Shown here in pieces: positions 33,060 through 44,095 of a stretch of 64,000 nucleotides of DNA (position 1 is the first letter of the stretch; the number at the start of each line of letters is the position of its first letter). The DNA comes from Silurus meridionalis (Eukaryota > Chordata > Actinopteri > Siluriformes > Siluridae): the NCBI RefSeq assembly GCF_014805685.1, contig NC_060906.1:17364664-17428663 (forward strand), written 5' to 3'. The notes under the pieces were generated by a model. The model was given only the letters and a program-made list of their open reading frames with translations. It was not told the DNA's origin and did not search any database. Both the position numbers and the translations under genes were made by a program.

Positions 33060-34517
33060 AGCAGATTACAGAGTACAGTGGTCCCCCAGAGGACCTTAGT
33101 GAATTCATCTAGACATTGTCACTTTAATACAATAATGCATGTTGAATTTTTTATGAAATTTGTTAGTGAAAACAGTTTAAAATATTATTCCTAATGTTCC
33201 TGAACATCATGGTTGTGCATCTTTTTCTTCCACACTTTTTCCCTCCACTCAACTTTCTCTTAACATGCTTGGATACAGCACTTTGTGAACAGCAGTATCT
33301 TTGGCAATAGATGTTTGTTGCTTCCCCTTCTTGTGAAGGGTGTCAATGATTGTCTTCTGGACAGCTGTCAGATCAGCAGTCTTCCCCATGATTGTGTATC
33401 CTTGTGAACCAAACTGAGAGACCATTTTGAAGGCTCAGGAAACCTTTGCAGGTGTTTTGAGTTGATTGGCTGATCACCATATTCAAATCTTTTTAGATGA
33501 ATTGGTGGGTTTTTGTTAAATGTAAGCCAAAATCATCACAATTAAAATAACCAAAGACCGTGGGTCAATTGGTACCGGGCAACTCAGAAAGAATACATAA
33601 CTTACATTATTTCCATTTTATTCATTATCTGATTTATATATATTTATATTAAGTTTGTAATCTGGCGTACCAGTGTAGATTTATTCATTACTAGAGATTT
33701 AAAACACTTTTGTATGTCGCTCTGGATAAGGGCGTCTGCTAAATGCCGCAAATTTAAATGTAAATGTAAATTCCCTCCACCAAATCTGTCTATGACTCAC
33801 TCTTGATGCATGTCATGGGTTTCTTGCTTTAGTTATGACATTCATTCTCACTGCACTTAATACCTGTGTGTGTTACAGTGCTCTGTATATGTTTTTTTGT
33901 ATAATAATGGTTTCTATAGCTGTGGCATCATAAAGATGGTATTACGAGGTAGACTGATTGAGAAAGGACACAACTGAGGGCCTAGGTGTGAAATACCATA
34001 TGCCAGAAGCTATAAATACACCATCACTAATGCAGACACACTTTAGCGTTCTGCTTCAATTTCTGTCAAAGAGCTAATTCAACATAGCACTGTGTATCAG
34101 TAATGAGCATCCACCAGCCTTCACATGCATGCTGAGGATGGAGATCTGTGCCCAAATGTGTATCCCCAAATGCTTACTTTTATTCATTGGCTTTCATCTA
34201 GGAATGAAACAATATGGTCAAATTCTCACATCTGCAAATTAAGGTCATCAGATCTGTGTTTGTGAAAACCTTGTTTGTTTAGACCACACATTGAGTCCAT
34301 GTCCTGAAGTATTCCATGTCCAACACATTTCCCCCCAAGCCATATGCGGTGCTTGATTTGGACACTAACTTTATTGTTTAGAACTCCACAACCTGAACCT
34401 GCTCCAACTGACTGTAGATTGAAGGACATTTTCTATCATTTTGCACTGTGCCTTACTGAGTAAAAAGTGCTCAGCTTGCACATTCATTTGGTACTTATCT
34501 GACGTTAATGATTCTTA
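33060..34517. other. Gene-free DNA with repeat relics
   Basis: No exon was recognised. About 33240-33540 looks like the relic of a dispersed repeat (ttccccatgattgtgtatcc context), and 33694-33772 is a SINE tail. The rest is unassigned. Confidence 0.35.
33694..33772 (+). repeat. SINE 3' tail
   Basis: gtcgctctggataagggcgt with ctgctaaatgccgcaaat and the ending aaatgtaaatg is the common 3' end of a fish tRNA-derived SINE. The same tail, more diverged, ends the copy at 35390-35560. No head was found nearby. Confidence 0.7.
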
Positions 34518-34531
34518 CCACCAGAGGGCGC
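34518..34531 (+). promoter_or_regulatory. Consensus CTCF core site
   Basis: ccaccagagggcgc is a perfect match to the CTCF core (CCASYAGRKGGCRS). It lies about 2 kb upstream of saysd1, at the left side of the transposon-rich gene desert. Occupancy is unknown. Confidence 0.5.
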
Positions 34532-34589
34532 ATAAACATAATAGGCTTAATATCCACTGCGACTCTTAATTAGGATAGTGTTAGACTAG

Positions 34590-35105
34590 AGATGCTCAAA
34601 GTTGCGCCCGCGGGTTAAAGTTGGCCTATGATGACTTTTAATTTGGTCATGCCAAACCTGAGAAGAGGAAAAAAGGAATAGCATTAACATAGAACTTTTT
34701 TTTTATTTAACAAAACATTTTTAGTTTTATTTTTAAACTACAAAAAAATGTTAATTGAAATTAAATGTAGATAATGTAAGCGAATGTGACAGCCCAATGG
34801 AGACAATTTAAAAAAAAAAAAAAAAGGTAAAACTTATGTCTCTCATTGGAGTGACTGCTATTTCAGTACAAGCATATGGCTGTACTCTACAGTATGAAGC
34901 TGTATTAAAAGCATTTAACTCAAAGGGTTTTTTTCTTTGTACTTTAAACTTCAATGATATATAAATTAATTTAACAGATTGCAAAGTAATGTTTTACAAA
35001 ATCATTAAAAAAAAGGGAATCATGGTAACTTTAATTTCACTGAAATACAGTTTGGTATGATGTTACATTTTGGCCCGAAAACAAGTTTGAATTTAGGCCC
35101 TTTCA
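34590..35105 (+). mobile_element. hAT-related element, non-autonomous
   Basis: It begins near gttgcgcccgcgggttaaag and contains atttggtcatgccaaacctg and a later ggcccgaaaacaag with tttaggccctt. It is the better-preserved partner of 32770-33050. Ends and target-site duplication were not fixed. Confidence 0.5.
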
Positions 35106-35242
35106 TTAAAAATCTATTTTGAGAGTAAGCTTACAACTATAATGTGTTGTTAAAATACTTCAACTGTACTACAACTATATGTTATTGTTAAAAAAAAATC
35201 AAGTGATTTGTACAATCTGATCAATGCAAAGTATTTAATAGC

Positions 35243-35640
35243 CTCTAGAAAGCTCCATTATATATGAATTATAGAAAGCTGTATGATCTAAAGTAATCTA
35301 TTGTGTGGACTATGGAAAGTTGTATGATCTGTAGGATTGCTCATGATCTATAGAAAATCCTAAGATCTGTTAAGCTTTTATGAGGGAAGTGGTGGTTCGT
35401 GGTTAAGACATTAGACTTATGATCAGACAGTTATTAGTTCCCAACGCCATAAAGTTGCCACTACAGGGTACTTGAGCAACACCATCAACTGCTCAGTTGT
35501 GAGTCACTCTAGATAAGAGTGCCTGCCAAATGACATAAATGCAAATGTTAATGATATGCCATATAGGATGTTGTATAAGTTATGGAAAGTCATATTTAAA
35601 GTTTTGTGATCTATTGAAAGTCCTATGACCTGCATTATCC
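35243..35640 (+). repeat. Degenerate minisatellite interrupted by a SINE
   Basis: Variants of tatRgaaagYtgtatgatct recur at about 35243, 35270, 35312, 35350, 35580 and 35614, with spacings of about 30-45 bases. A SINE sits between the fourth and fifth copies. Confidence 0.5.
35390..35560 (+). repeat. tRNA-derived SINE, full-length but diverged
   Basis: The head tggttcgtggttaagacatt resembles a tRNA A-box region. The tail tcactctagataagagtgcc and tgccaaatgacataaatgc matches the SINE tail at 33694. Confidence 0.7.
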
Positions 35641-36386
35641 ACACCATATCTTATTATAATATCATCCTAGGTTCAATGCATCCCTAGGATAGTTTTTAGA
35701 TCCATCACAGTCCTGACCAGGATGAAGTGGTTAATAAAGGTAAATGAATGTATTCTCTATGGTACATTATAAATAAAGAATCCCGAGGCCAGTAATATTT
35801 ACAATAATAATCGGTTATATACAACATTGCTTTTTTCCAAAAGTGAACAGCCAGATGCATGTACAATTGGTGAATGTGACAGTATGACAGTATAACAGCA
35901 ACCCATCAACTTGCCTTTGGTGCAGTTGGTCAGCAGTTGGTCAGCTAGTCTGTGTAGAGATGATTAAATTCAGCACCTGGGGTACCATCACAAAAATGTA
36001 ATACAGTATAAGCATACAGGAGAGATGATCAGTTGCATTAATAAGAAAAAGGAAATGGTGAAACAGAGAGAGAAGTAACCTAATTAGAACACAAAGATTT
36101 TGAGACTGCTGCCAACATATTTTGTGTTCGCAGGTCAGATTTGACCCATGTCTTTATTTAGTCCAAAATGCTCAAAGAACAATGGTTATCATCCAATAGT
36201 GTTTTTACCTCATAGCTAACTTATTATGCAATGATAACATTTGTAAACATTGTTTTGGTAAAATGGACTATTTATATAAGAATATACCACTCGTTTTCAT
36301 TTCAAAATGTAAAAATTTACTCATTATATTTGTTATAGTAAAGCCAATGGGTATTTGCTATCTGAATGTAATAGATTAATATTAGA

Positions 36387-36628
36387 CTTTCTTTCGGCTT
36401 CTCCCGTTAGGGGTCGCCACAGCGGATCATCCGTATTCATGATCCGCATGTTTGATTTGGCACGTTTTACGCTGGATGCCCTTCCTAACACAACCTTTCT
36501 CATTTCTCCAGGCTTGGGACCAGCACTAAGAGTGCACTGGCTTGTGCTTGTCTCCCTGACCAGGGATTGAACCCGGGCCACAGTGGTGAGAGCGTCACAT
36601 CCTAACCACTAGACCACCAGGGAACCCA
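36387..36628 (-). repeat. tRNA-Glu-derived SINE with LINE-type 3' tail
   Basis: A complete insertion of 242 bases, flanked by target-site duplications aatagattaatattaga (36370-36386) and aatagattactattaga (36629-36645), 16 of 17 identical. On the minus strand the 5' part is tRNA-like (36623-36553) and the middle contains ggaagggcatccagcgtaaa. The 3' end, gatccgctgtggcgacccct then aacgggagaagccgaaag, matches the 3' end of the LINE copies at 12.2, 16.5 and 19.2 kb. Confidence 0.85.
36553..36623 (-). other. tRNA-Glu(CTC)-like SINE head, not a functional tRNA
   Basis: The acceptor arms tccctgg and tcaggga pair fully. The A box ggtctagtggttagg, anticodon loop ctctcac and B box gggttcaatcc follow tRNA-Glu. 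The anticodon stem has mismatches, and the unit continues into SINE body rather than ending. Confidence 0.8.
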
Positions 36629-36689
36629 AATAGATTACTATTAGAACATACCTCCAAAATAAATCGCTTGTGGGATTGTTTTTTTCACT

Positions 36690-37667
36690 TACCGTATTTT
36701 TCGGACTATAAACCGCTACTTTTTCCCACGTTTTGAACCCCGCGGCTTAAACGGGACATATATGGATTTTTCCTGGGTTTTTCCCGGTTTCACAAACTTC
36801 AAGCCAAAAAACTGATCCCCATAACATTAGACCAATGACATTTCGGAACGGAAATGAAAAAACGCACCTCACCTATGTTCTGAGCTGCACGGCTTCGGGA
36901 GAAAAAACTTCCACCGATGGCACACGACGATGACAAAAGATAAACTCCCAAGAGAAATACGGTGGTACCTTGACCTACGAGTTTAATTCGTTCCGTGGAC
37001 GAGCTCGTATCTCAATTTGCTCACACATCAAATCAGTTTTCCATATTGAAAATACTTAAAATGGCATTAATCCGTACCAACCCTCAAAATTACACCCCGT
37101 TTTTATGTTTCATGTTATTAAATTGGAAAATACATTTCTAAATAACATAAAACCCGTACCTCAGAAAACTCATACATTAATGCAATCGTTGGTCAAGTTA
37201 CCACTGTATTTGTGAAAGGAAGGAGGAAGACAGTGAACATTGACTTTCTTGGTCAGGGTGAAGGAAGAGCTCGCTAACTCCAGTTGCAACAGAAATCATA
37301 TAAGCACAGACAGGTTTCCAAAACTCGTGCTTTTTTATTTTTCTTGGCAACAGCGTTACGGGTTAGTCAAAGAAACTTAGAAATGAGCATCAGGAAATAA
37401 TAAGGACATAACCTTTAGTCTCACATGCAAACACACACAGTAATAGCGGAAGAATGCAGTGACATGCTATTCCCAAAATACCGCTATGCTCCTAATAGAA
37501 GCACAACATATTGCATTTAGTGTCTTTTGTTAAAGCCTGTGTAAAGTTCATTAGTTTCAGCTAAGACGGTGTGGTGCGGCTTATTTTTGTTAAAAATAAT
37601 AATCTTTGTAAAATTCAGTGGGTGCAGCTTATATAAGGGTGCGCTTTGTAGTCCGGAAATTACGGTA
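36690..37667 (+). mobile_element. pogo-like transposon interrupted by a MITE
   Basis: It starts taccgtatttttcggactat and ends tagtccggaaattacggta. The interior aligns with the copies at 5716 and 28516. At agagaaata/tttgtgaaagg it is split by the element at 36958-37208; the uninterrupted 28516 copy reads agagaaatagttgtgaaagg. Confidence 0.85.
36958..37208. mobile_element. Tc1/mariner-type MITE nested in pogo element
   Basis: The left end tacggtggtaccttgaccta and right end ggtcaagttaccactgta are inverted. TA lies at both borders and is duplicated relative to the empty site in the 28516 copy. The same family is at 43513-44095. Confidence 0.85.
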
Positions 37668-38487
37668 ATATTATTAGCCATAGTGACATCTGTTGAGTTA
37701 CGGGCAAAACCGCACAGTACTAAGTTCGGAAAGAGGCAAAAGGTCATACTTTTTCACATAAACAAACTTTTTTTTGCTAAAAATTGCAAATTCATATAGA
37801 ACATCTACCAACAGTATGCTTTTACGCTCTCTAATTGAACATTGACAACATCATTTGTGTCTGTTTGTGCATGTGTGTTAAATTTAATGTTTTGAATACT
37901 GAACTTTGACAAGGTGTGTGTGTGTTCATATGCATAAATCACATTACGTGATTGTTTTAGTGTGCTCCTTACATACATGTTTCCCACATGTGTGGCATGT
38001 GCTCCACCCATTTGTCCTAAACATCCACAAACAATGGGAGAAAGCGTATCATTCAAATGGCTGAGCAGCTCTTGTCTCTCGATTGTCAAAAAGGATAAGT
38101 CAACACGTGAAAGATCTGAAGTGACATGGTAGCTCGAAAAATACTCTAGGGTGACTTAAATCCCATAAGCTGGCTGTAGCCTCCTTACAGGATCTGTACA
38201 TCTCAGGAAGAATCAACAGCCCTATGTAAGCATCCAGGTGTGTTTTGTCAATCTCCATCCAGCGGTTGCCATACACCATTTTCCCCTCAGTGTTCATCTC
38301 AAGCAGGATCTTCTAACCAGATGGTGGTATAAACAACCTAAATGCGCTTTTTATAACTTAAAAATGTGACACTGCATATCTAGTAGGCCCTGAGGTCATT
38401 CTGATGCTGTTCTCAGTTGGTTGTCTTAAAGTATTGATGACCATGAAATGTCACTTTGTTTTTTAAGAGTTCCCTGAGCATCTGTGC

Positions 38488-38735
38488 CCTTTAGGTTGTC
38501 CTGTTCATCAGCTGTGTCTTCTTGATCAGGATCATACTTCACATCATCCTCATCCTAAGACACATCCTCCTCACTGTCACTGCTCTCTGTCCTCAATATT
38601 ACTTTCATGACCAAAGATATGGTCAATAACCTCACATACACTAAATCTATGAGGATGTCTCTGAGGATAAGGATGATGTGGAGTATGATCCTGATCAAGA
38701 AGACACATCTGATGAAGAAAAACAGCCCAAAGACA
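38488..38735. repeat. Inverted duplication of the piggyBac acidic region
   Basis: About 80 bases at 38651-38735 (plus strand; tatgatcctgatcaagaaga) are repeated in reverse complement at about 38488-38570 (roughly 85% identity), with an ~80-base spacer. Both arms would encode the same Asp/Glu-rich stretch (YDPDQEDT). Confidence 0.8.
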
Positions 38736-39224
38736 CTGAATCTCACGGAATTGCTCATGTTGAAATAGACTGATGATGCAGAATGAAACTGATAACACAC
38801 ATGAGCCTTATTTATAAATAACAATGTTCAGACAATTCTGTTCATATTGTTTACACTACACCCCCCCAAAATTGATGAATATCAATGTTCTACAAGAAAA
38901 GTTGTGTTCCCATGGGGTTATGTGTCCCCAATAATAAAAAAGAGGGTACGTGGGAGGGGGTAAGATGTGTCTGTGATGTGGGTAGTTGAGCCAAATTTTA
39001 TTTACAGAGCAACCCATGACTTGTATATGTCAATATAACTTTCATATTCAGTCAACACTCCTGCGGGGTCAGATTTGACCCGTAGCACCACAGATGTCAC
39101 TTTTATTTTTTAAGACATTCATAATGAACTAAAATAGTGCCTTTTTTTGTGTCTTAAAAAAGCTATGCTTGAGGATATCGCAAAGCCTTGTTTCAACAGA
39201 AAAAAGTAGAGTGTTTTTTACATA

Positions 39225-40218
39225 TACAGTGAGGAAAATAAGTATTTGAACACCCTGCTATTTTGCAAGTTCTCCCACTTAGAAATCATGGAGGGGTCTG
39301 AAATTGTCATCGTAGGTGCATGTCCACTGTGAGAGAGATAATATAAAAAATAAAATCCAGAAATCACAATGTATGATTTTTAACCTATTTATTTGTATGG
39401 TACTGCTGCAAATAAGTATTTGAACACCTGTCTATCAGCTAGAATTCTGACCCTCAAAGACCTGTTAGTCTGCCTTTAAAATGTCCACCTCCACTACATT
39501 TATTATCCTAAATTAGATGCACCTGTTTGAGGTCATTAGCTGCATAAAGACACCTGTCCACCCCATACAATCAGTAAGAATCCAACTACTAACATGGCCA
39601 AGACCAAAGAGCTGTCCAAAGACACTAGAGACTAAATTGTACACCTCCACAAGGCTGGAAAGGGCTACGGGGAAATTGCCAAGCAGCTTGGTGAAAAAAG
39701 GTCCACTGTTGGAGCAATCATTCGAAAATGGAAGAAGCTAAACATGACGGTCAATCTCCCTCGGACTGGGGCTCCATGCAAGATCTCACCTCATGGGGTC
39801 TCAATGATCCTAAGGAAGGTGAGAAATCAGCCCAAAACTACACGCATGGGGGTGGTAGCATCATGCTTTAGGGGTGTTTTTCTGCACATGGGACAGGGCG
39901 ACTGCACTGTATTAAGGAGAGGATGACCGGGGCCATGTATTGCGAGATTTTGGGGAACAACCTCCTTCCTTCAGTTAGAGCATTGAAGATGGGTCGAGGC
40001 TGGGTCTTCCAACATGACAATGACCCAAAGCACACAGCCAGGATAACCAAGGAGTGGCTCTGTAAGAAGCATATCAGGATTCTGGCATGGCCTAGCCAGT
40101 CTCCAGACCTAAACCCAATAGAGAATCTTTGGATGACAATTTCAGACCCCTCCATGATTTCTAAGTGGGAGAACTTGCAAAATAGCAGGGTGTTCAAATA
40201 TTTATTTTTCTCACTGTA
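39225..40218 (+). mobile_element. Tc1-like transposon, internally deleted
   Basis: It starts tacagtgaggaaaataagta and ends tttatttttctcactgta. Long inverted subterminal regions are present (tttgcaagttctcccactta on the left, its complement on the right). Transposase parts are AKTKELSKDT and [20 protein letters not shown] (N-terminal helix-turn-helix) at 39594-39840, and [21 protein letters not shown] and [15 protein letters not shown] at 39990-40140. The first D of the DDE triad is lost with the central deletion, and stops are present. Confidence 0.9.
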
Positions 40219-40535
40219 ACATGAAAACAGGTCATATTTGATCTTAACACAATATAAGGGTTAACTGAAGAGTAATAAAATAACAAATGAAAGGCTGAAA
40301 GCGAGATTCACTGTAGCTCTGAATTCTGCCATTTTTGATGCCAAACCAAATCTTTGTCTCCTGAGGAGTAGAAGGCTGCAAGATACAGTTGCAAATTAGC
40401 AGGCAAATGGCCAAACGGTCAACAGGGCAATGACAGGACAGAAGCAGAATATGTAAATAAACATAAGATCAAAACCATGGTTTCAGAATATTGGAAAAAA
40501 AACACTCAAAAATATTCAATAGAGAAATAACAACA

Positions 40536-40537
<2 letters not shown>

Positions 40538-40588
<51 letters not shown>
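40538..40588. repeat. (GT)n microsatellite
   Basis: About 25 units. Confidence 0.95.
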
Positions 40589-40590
<2 letters not shown>

Positions 40591-42293
40591 CGATGAGATA
40601 TTTATACACAGCAGTTTTTCATGTGAGTGGTACTTTTCAAACAACCGAGTACTAAACCCAACTCCAGGTGAACTGTGCAATCTGGATGTGTATCACGATC
40701 AGTGTTATTAAACTCGGAGTTAGACCTGGATTGGCCTGCCACACTGTTTTGCTATTTTCCTGTCAGGTCTTTAAGCTGTTGTGACAGCTTTTCTACATCC
40801 ACTTTGCTGCCCTTGTGTAGAGCTTTAGGACTTTTCACTGACTCATCACTGCACTGGAGATGAGCTGAGAACACATAGAATATTAAGTACATTATTTTTT
40901 ACCGTGATTCATTCATGTGTAGAAAGGAAAAGAGAATGAGATGGTAAGTGCGATGGGAATAACAAAATAGGAAATATGATAATAGAGCAGAGTATCCATA
41001 AGCTGCTGGTCTTAAGGAATTTGAAGTAATGCAGTTAAAACCCAAGACTGCATTCCACTCATTAAATCAGAAAAATCTAAATTTGAAAAAGAATGCCTTT
41101 ATTATTGAAAATTCAGTGTACAAACAAAAACCGTAAATCTGAATGCAGAGACCTACAGGACTAGGATTATTTGTTTAGATATTTTATATGAATTTATAGT
41201 TCTGAATTTTATGTTTTATATTCTCTATTCCTGTGTTTTAATCCTTGCCTTGTTCAGCAACAACCCTATGTCTGGTTTATTCATGGAATCACTTTATTTG
41301 AATTTTTTGACACTCTTCTTGGATTCTGCTCTGGATTTTGTTATAATCCTCCTGCACATGGATTCTCACACATCTTCTGAGTCTTTTCCATTACATTAAA
41401 AGTACAAACTCTGAACTTTAAACTGTAGGTGTTTGAAAAGGAAACTGGTAGATCTATAAAATAAATAACCGATTTTCAGCATTTAAGTAAACTAGTAGAA
41501 CTAGAGCCAGATAAATAAATGCTTAATCATTTTAACATAATTAAATGCAAAAAAGTTTCCAATCAACAGAACTCTAACCTAAATGCAGGATTTTAAAGTG
41601 TTATTGCAACAAAGAAGACATTACAGAGATAGCAAACATTGCAAGTACATTATTCCACACCACCATGCTTATTATTAGTAGTAATATATAAACAAATGGA
41701 ACATGCATGTGTCTCTCAAAAACAATAAAAGACTAGGTAGTTCCAAACATTTTGATAGACAATGTATATGTTGGCACACGTCTGATAACTAACTGGGAAA
41801 AAAAGCACATGAATTAGATTTATTTTTTTTTCTCTTTATTAATTTTTTTTCTTTAAACCCTTTTAATTACAGTTCCATTTACAACAGAAGCCATAATCAG
41901 TCATTCAATGTAAACAAATTCGGCAATCGGGAGGAACAACTCATAGTAAGTCCAATGCATCCCGTAAAACTTGTGAACAAATGAGCAAGTCACTATCAGA
42001 GGAATGAGTGAATAATAACAAAATAGTTTTTAACCAGCGAGCTGTACATTCTGGTTTATATCTTTTGGTTTAAAAATAATCAGAAATTAAAATCAAATCC
42101 AAACAACCACACAAACTAAAAACATTTTGGCATTAGCTTTTTATGTTGTTGTACTATTCACTATTTTATCCTCCAGTATATTTTAACCACAACACATTTA
42201 TTTTTCATTTTTTGGACCATTCTTTTCTTAAAAAAGTTTCTTTGCATTTGCACAAAAAAGATTTGGAAAGACGAATCTGCCAATAATGAAATA

Positions 42294-42295
<2 letters not shown>

Positions 42296-42330
<35 letters not shown>
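42296..42330. repeat. (CT)n microsatellite
   Basis: About 17 units. Confidence 0.95.
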
Positions 42331-42335
<5 letters not shown>

Positions 42336-42450
42336 ATGCAGTTATTGCTAAAGAACAAGCCTGTATACTGCTGGTCTATTTCTCAAATCACACACGATGT
42401 ATTATATTTTTGCTCTGTGTACTCTGTGTTTAAATGAATGCTTCAAAACA

Positions 42451-42455
<5 letters not shown>

Positions 42456-42531
<76 letters not shown>
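42456..42531. repeat. (AT)n microsatellite
   Basis: About 37 units. Confidence 0.95.
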
Positions 42532-42533
<2 letters not shown>

Positions 42534-43129
42534 ATCTCTGTCTGGTACATCACATTATATCACTATTACTCACCCATAGATGTCCGATATCCTAAACGCT
42601 GAGGGATGTAGCAGAGTGTTAGCCATTTGTAACATTTTGTCCCACAGCAGTTCATTAGGCTCAACACTCAACCTTACACAAACCAGTATATGGATTAAGA
42701 TTTGTATGCACATATCGATAAAGGCTCTTCCAATATGTGGAATAAGACGAGTGCTGTAATTTCTTTGTGGTCCTCTCACATCATTGGGTGGCAATAGTGA
42801 ACTATATCTTACTGAGTTTCCCAGTCTGAACGTTTTACACTAAAAATACACAAAGTTTGTGGTTTGAGAAATAGCTTAAAGAGAAGTTAAAACATTCTGT
42901 CCACACATTCATGAAGAATGTCAAACTGGTAGACAAGTGCTAACACCCATATAAGAATTCAAAGACACCATTCAAATATTTTTATACACTTGGTCCTCAG
43001 ACTTGGTTTTGATGATCACACTCAAAACCTTGCCAGGTTAGCTCATATAAACTAGCTAAACTCTGTTAAAATACTATTGCATATATGGATAACCAATGAA
43101 TCCCTTCTGACTAGTTTAGTATTTCCATG

Positions 43130-43217
43130 TTTTTTCACACATGAACTTAAGAGAACATCCGCATACATACGGGGCTGTATGTATGCGGATGTTCTCTTAA
43201 GTTCATGTGTGAAAAAA
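43130..43217. repeat. Perfect 41-bp inverted repeat (hairpin) with 6-base loop
   Basis: Positions 43130-43170 are exactly complementary, base for base, to 43177-43217. The loop is ggggct (43171-43176). Outside the perfect arms a weaker similarity continues for about 20 bases (agtttagtatttcca on the left; complement of tggatttgctaaacc on the right). The ORFs called on both strands are products of the symmetry. No known transposon ends or terminal duplication were found. Confidence 0.95.
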
Positions 43218-43512
43218 TTGGTGGATTTGCTAAACCATGAAAATGATAGCACATCCCAGTAATAATGATGAACTGAGAGAATGGTTAAAGTTAAATCAGT
43301 TATAGTTTATATGGGGTGTAAATTATGCAGATGAAACCTCTTTGTCACACTTGCCATTATAAATGCTTATGGTATTATTTATACTGGGCATGCTTTCAGT
43401 CACATCACGAGGTGATAAAATAGGGTAGCACATACATTGTCAGTGAAAATAACAGGGTTAATTTGTGAGGGGGAAAAACTCAGTTCATGGCCTAAAGGAC
43501 TAAACAGAAAAA

Positions 43513-44095
43513 TAGAGTGGTACCTTGACCTACGAGTGAATTAATGAGTTTTCCGAGGTACGAGTCGTCACTTAGTTGAATTTTTGCTTTGTTACGCGAG
43601 CAAAAAATTTATGTACGAGCTCGAGACGCTGCTAGATGGCGAAGCGAAGCCAGAAAGCGAAGACTGTGATGAAAATTAAGATAAGCAAAGAAGAGAAGGT
43701 AAAAAAATTTAAGTTTAGGGATACGTAGTGTATAGTAGTGATAGCAAAAAACGAGTTTTCCCTCCTCCTCCGCTTATCTCCTCTACCCTCCACCTCCAGC
43801 GTCTTCGTTAGCTCAAGTCGTCTCATCTCTAATGTAAGTACACTGTACAAAACCTTATTACATCTTTACATACTCTTTCTATTATGTTTTTATACAATAT
43901 TTGTTATTTAGAAATGTATTTTCTTATTTAATAACATAAAACATTAAAAATGGGGTGGCATTTTGAGGGTTGGAACGGATTAAGGGCATTTTTAGTATTT
44001 TCAATGGGGAAAATTGATTTGATGTGCGAGCAAATTGAGCTACAAGCTCGTCCACGGAACAAATTAAACCTAATTTAGGTCAAGATACCACTGTA
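43513..44095. mobile_element. Tc1/mariner-type element, same family as 36958
   Basis: The left end tagagtggtaccttgaccta and right end aggtcaagataccactgta are inverted and bordered by TA. Subterminal regions include gagctcgtccacgg-type sequence also seen in the nested copy at 36958. A short plus-strand start (about 43637: MAKRSQKAKT, then KIKISKEEKV) may be a transposase N-terminal remnant. Confidence 0.8.

Larger units (their letters stand above)
36131..39087 (-). mobile_element. piggyBac-like element relic hosting nested insertions
   Basis: Terminal motifs ggtcagatttgaccc lie at about 36133 and 39066. Minus-strand pieces of a PGBD-type transposase are present. The N-terminal part is at about 38800-38500 (VIDHIFGHESN, then ESSDSEEDVS and an acidic stretch). 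A piece at 38297-38100 reads DAYIGLLILPEMYRS and EATASLWDL. A C-terminal piece is at 38089-37950 (LSHLNDTLSP, with a decayed Cys/His finger). The DDE core is missing and stops are present, so it is dead. Insertions inside it are a SINE (36387-36628) and a pogo element (36690-37667). The exact termini are uncertain because the terminal motif is itself nearly palindromic. Confidence 0.7.
40589..43129. other. Gene-free DNA with two microsatellites
   Basis: (CT)n lies at 42296-42330 and a long (AT)n at 42456-42531. No exon, RNA gene or transposon ends were recognised in the rest. Confidence 0.45.

Noticed and set aside
36553..36623. A tRNA-Glu gene
   Set aside because: The anticodon stem is mismatched, and the unit is the head of a SINE with poly-element tail and target-site duplications.
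40675..41399. Possible membrane-protein ORFs
   Set aside because: Hydrophobic but short, with no splice context, homologue or conserved motif; AT-rich DNA gives such ORFs by chance.
43052..43262. Two overlapping ORFs sharing the peptide FFTHELKRTSAYI
   Set aside because: Both are products of the perfect palindrome, which encodes the same peptide on either strand.
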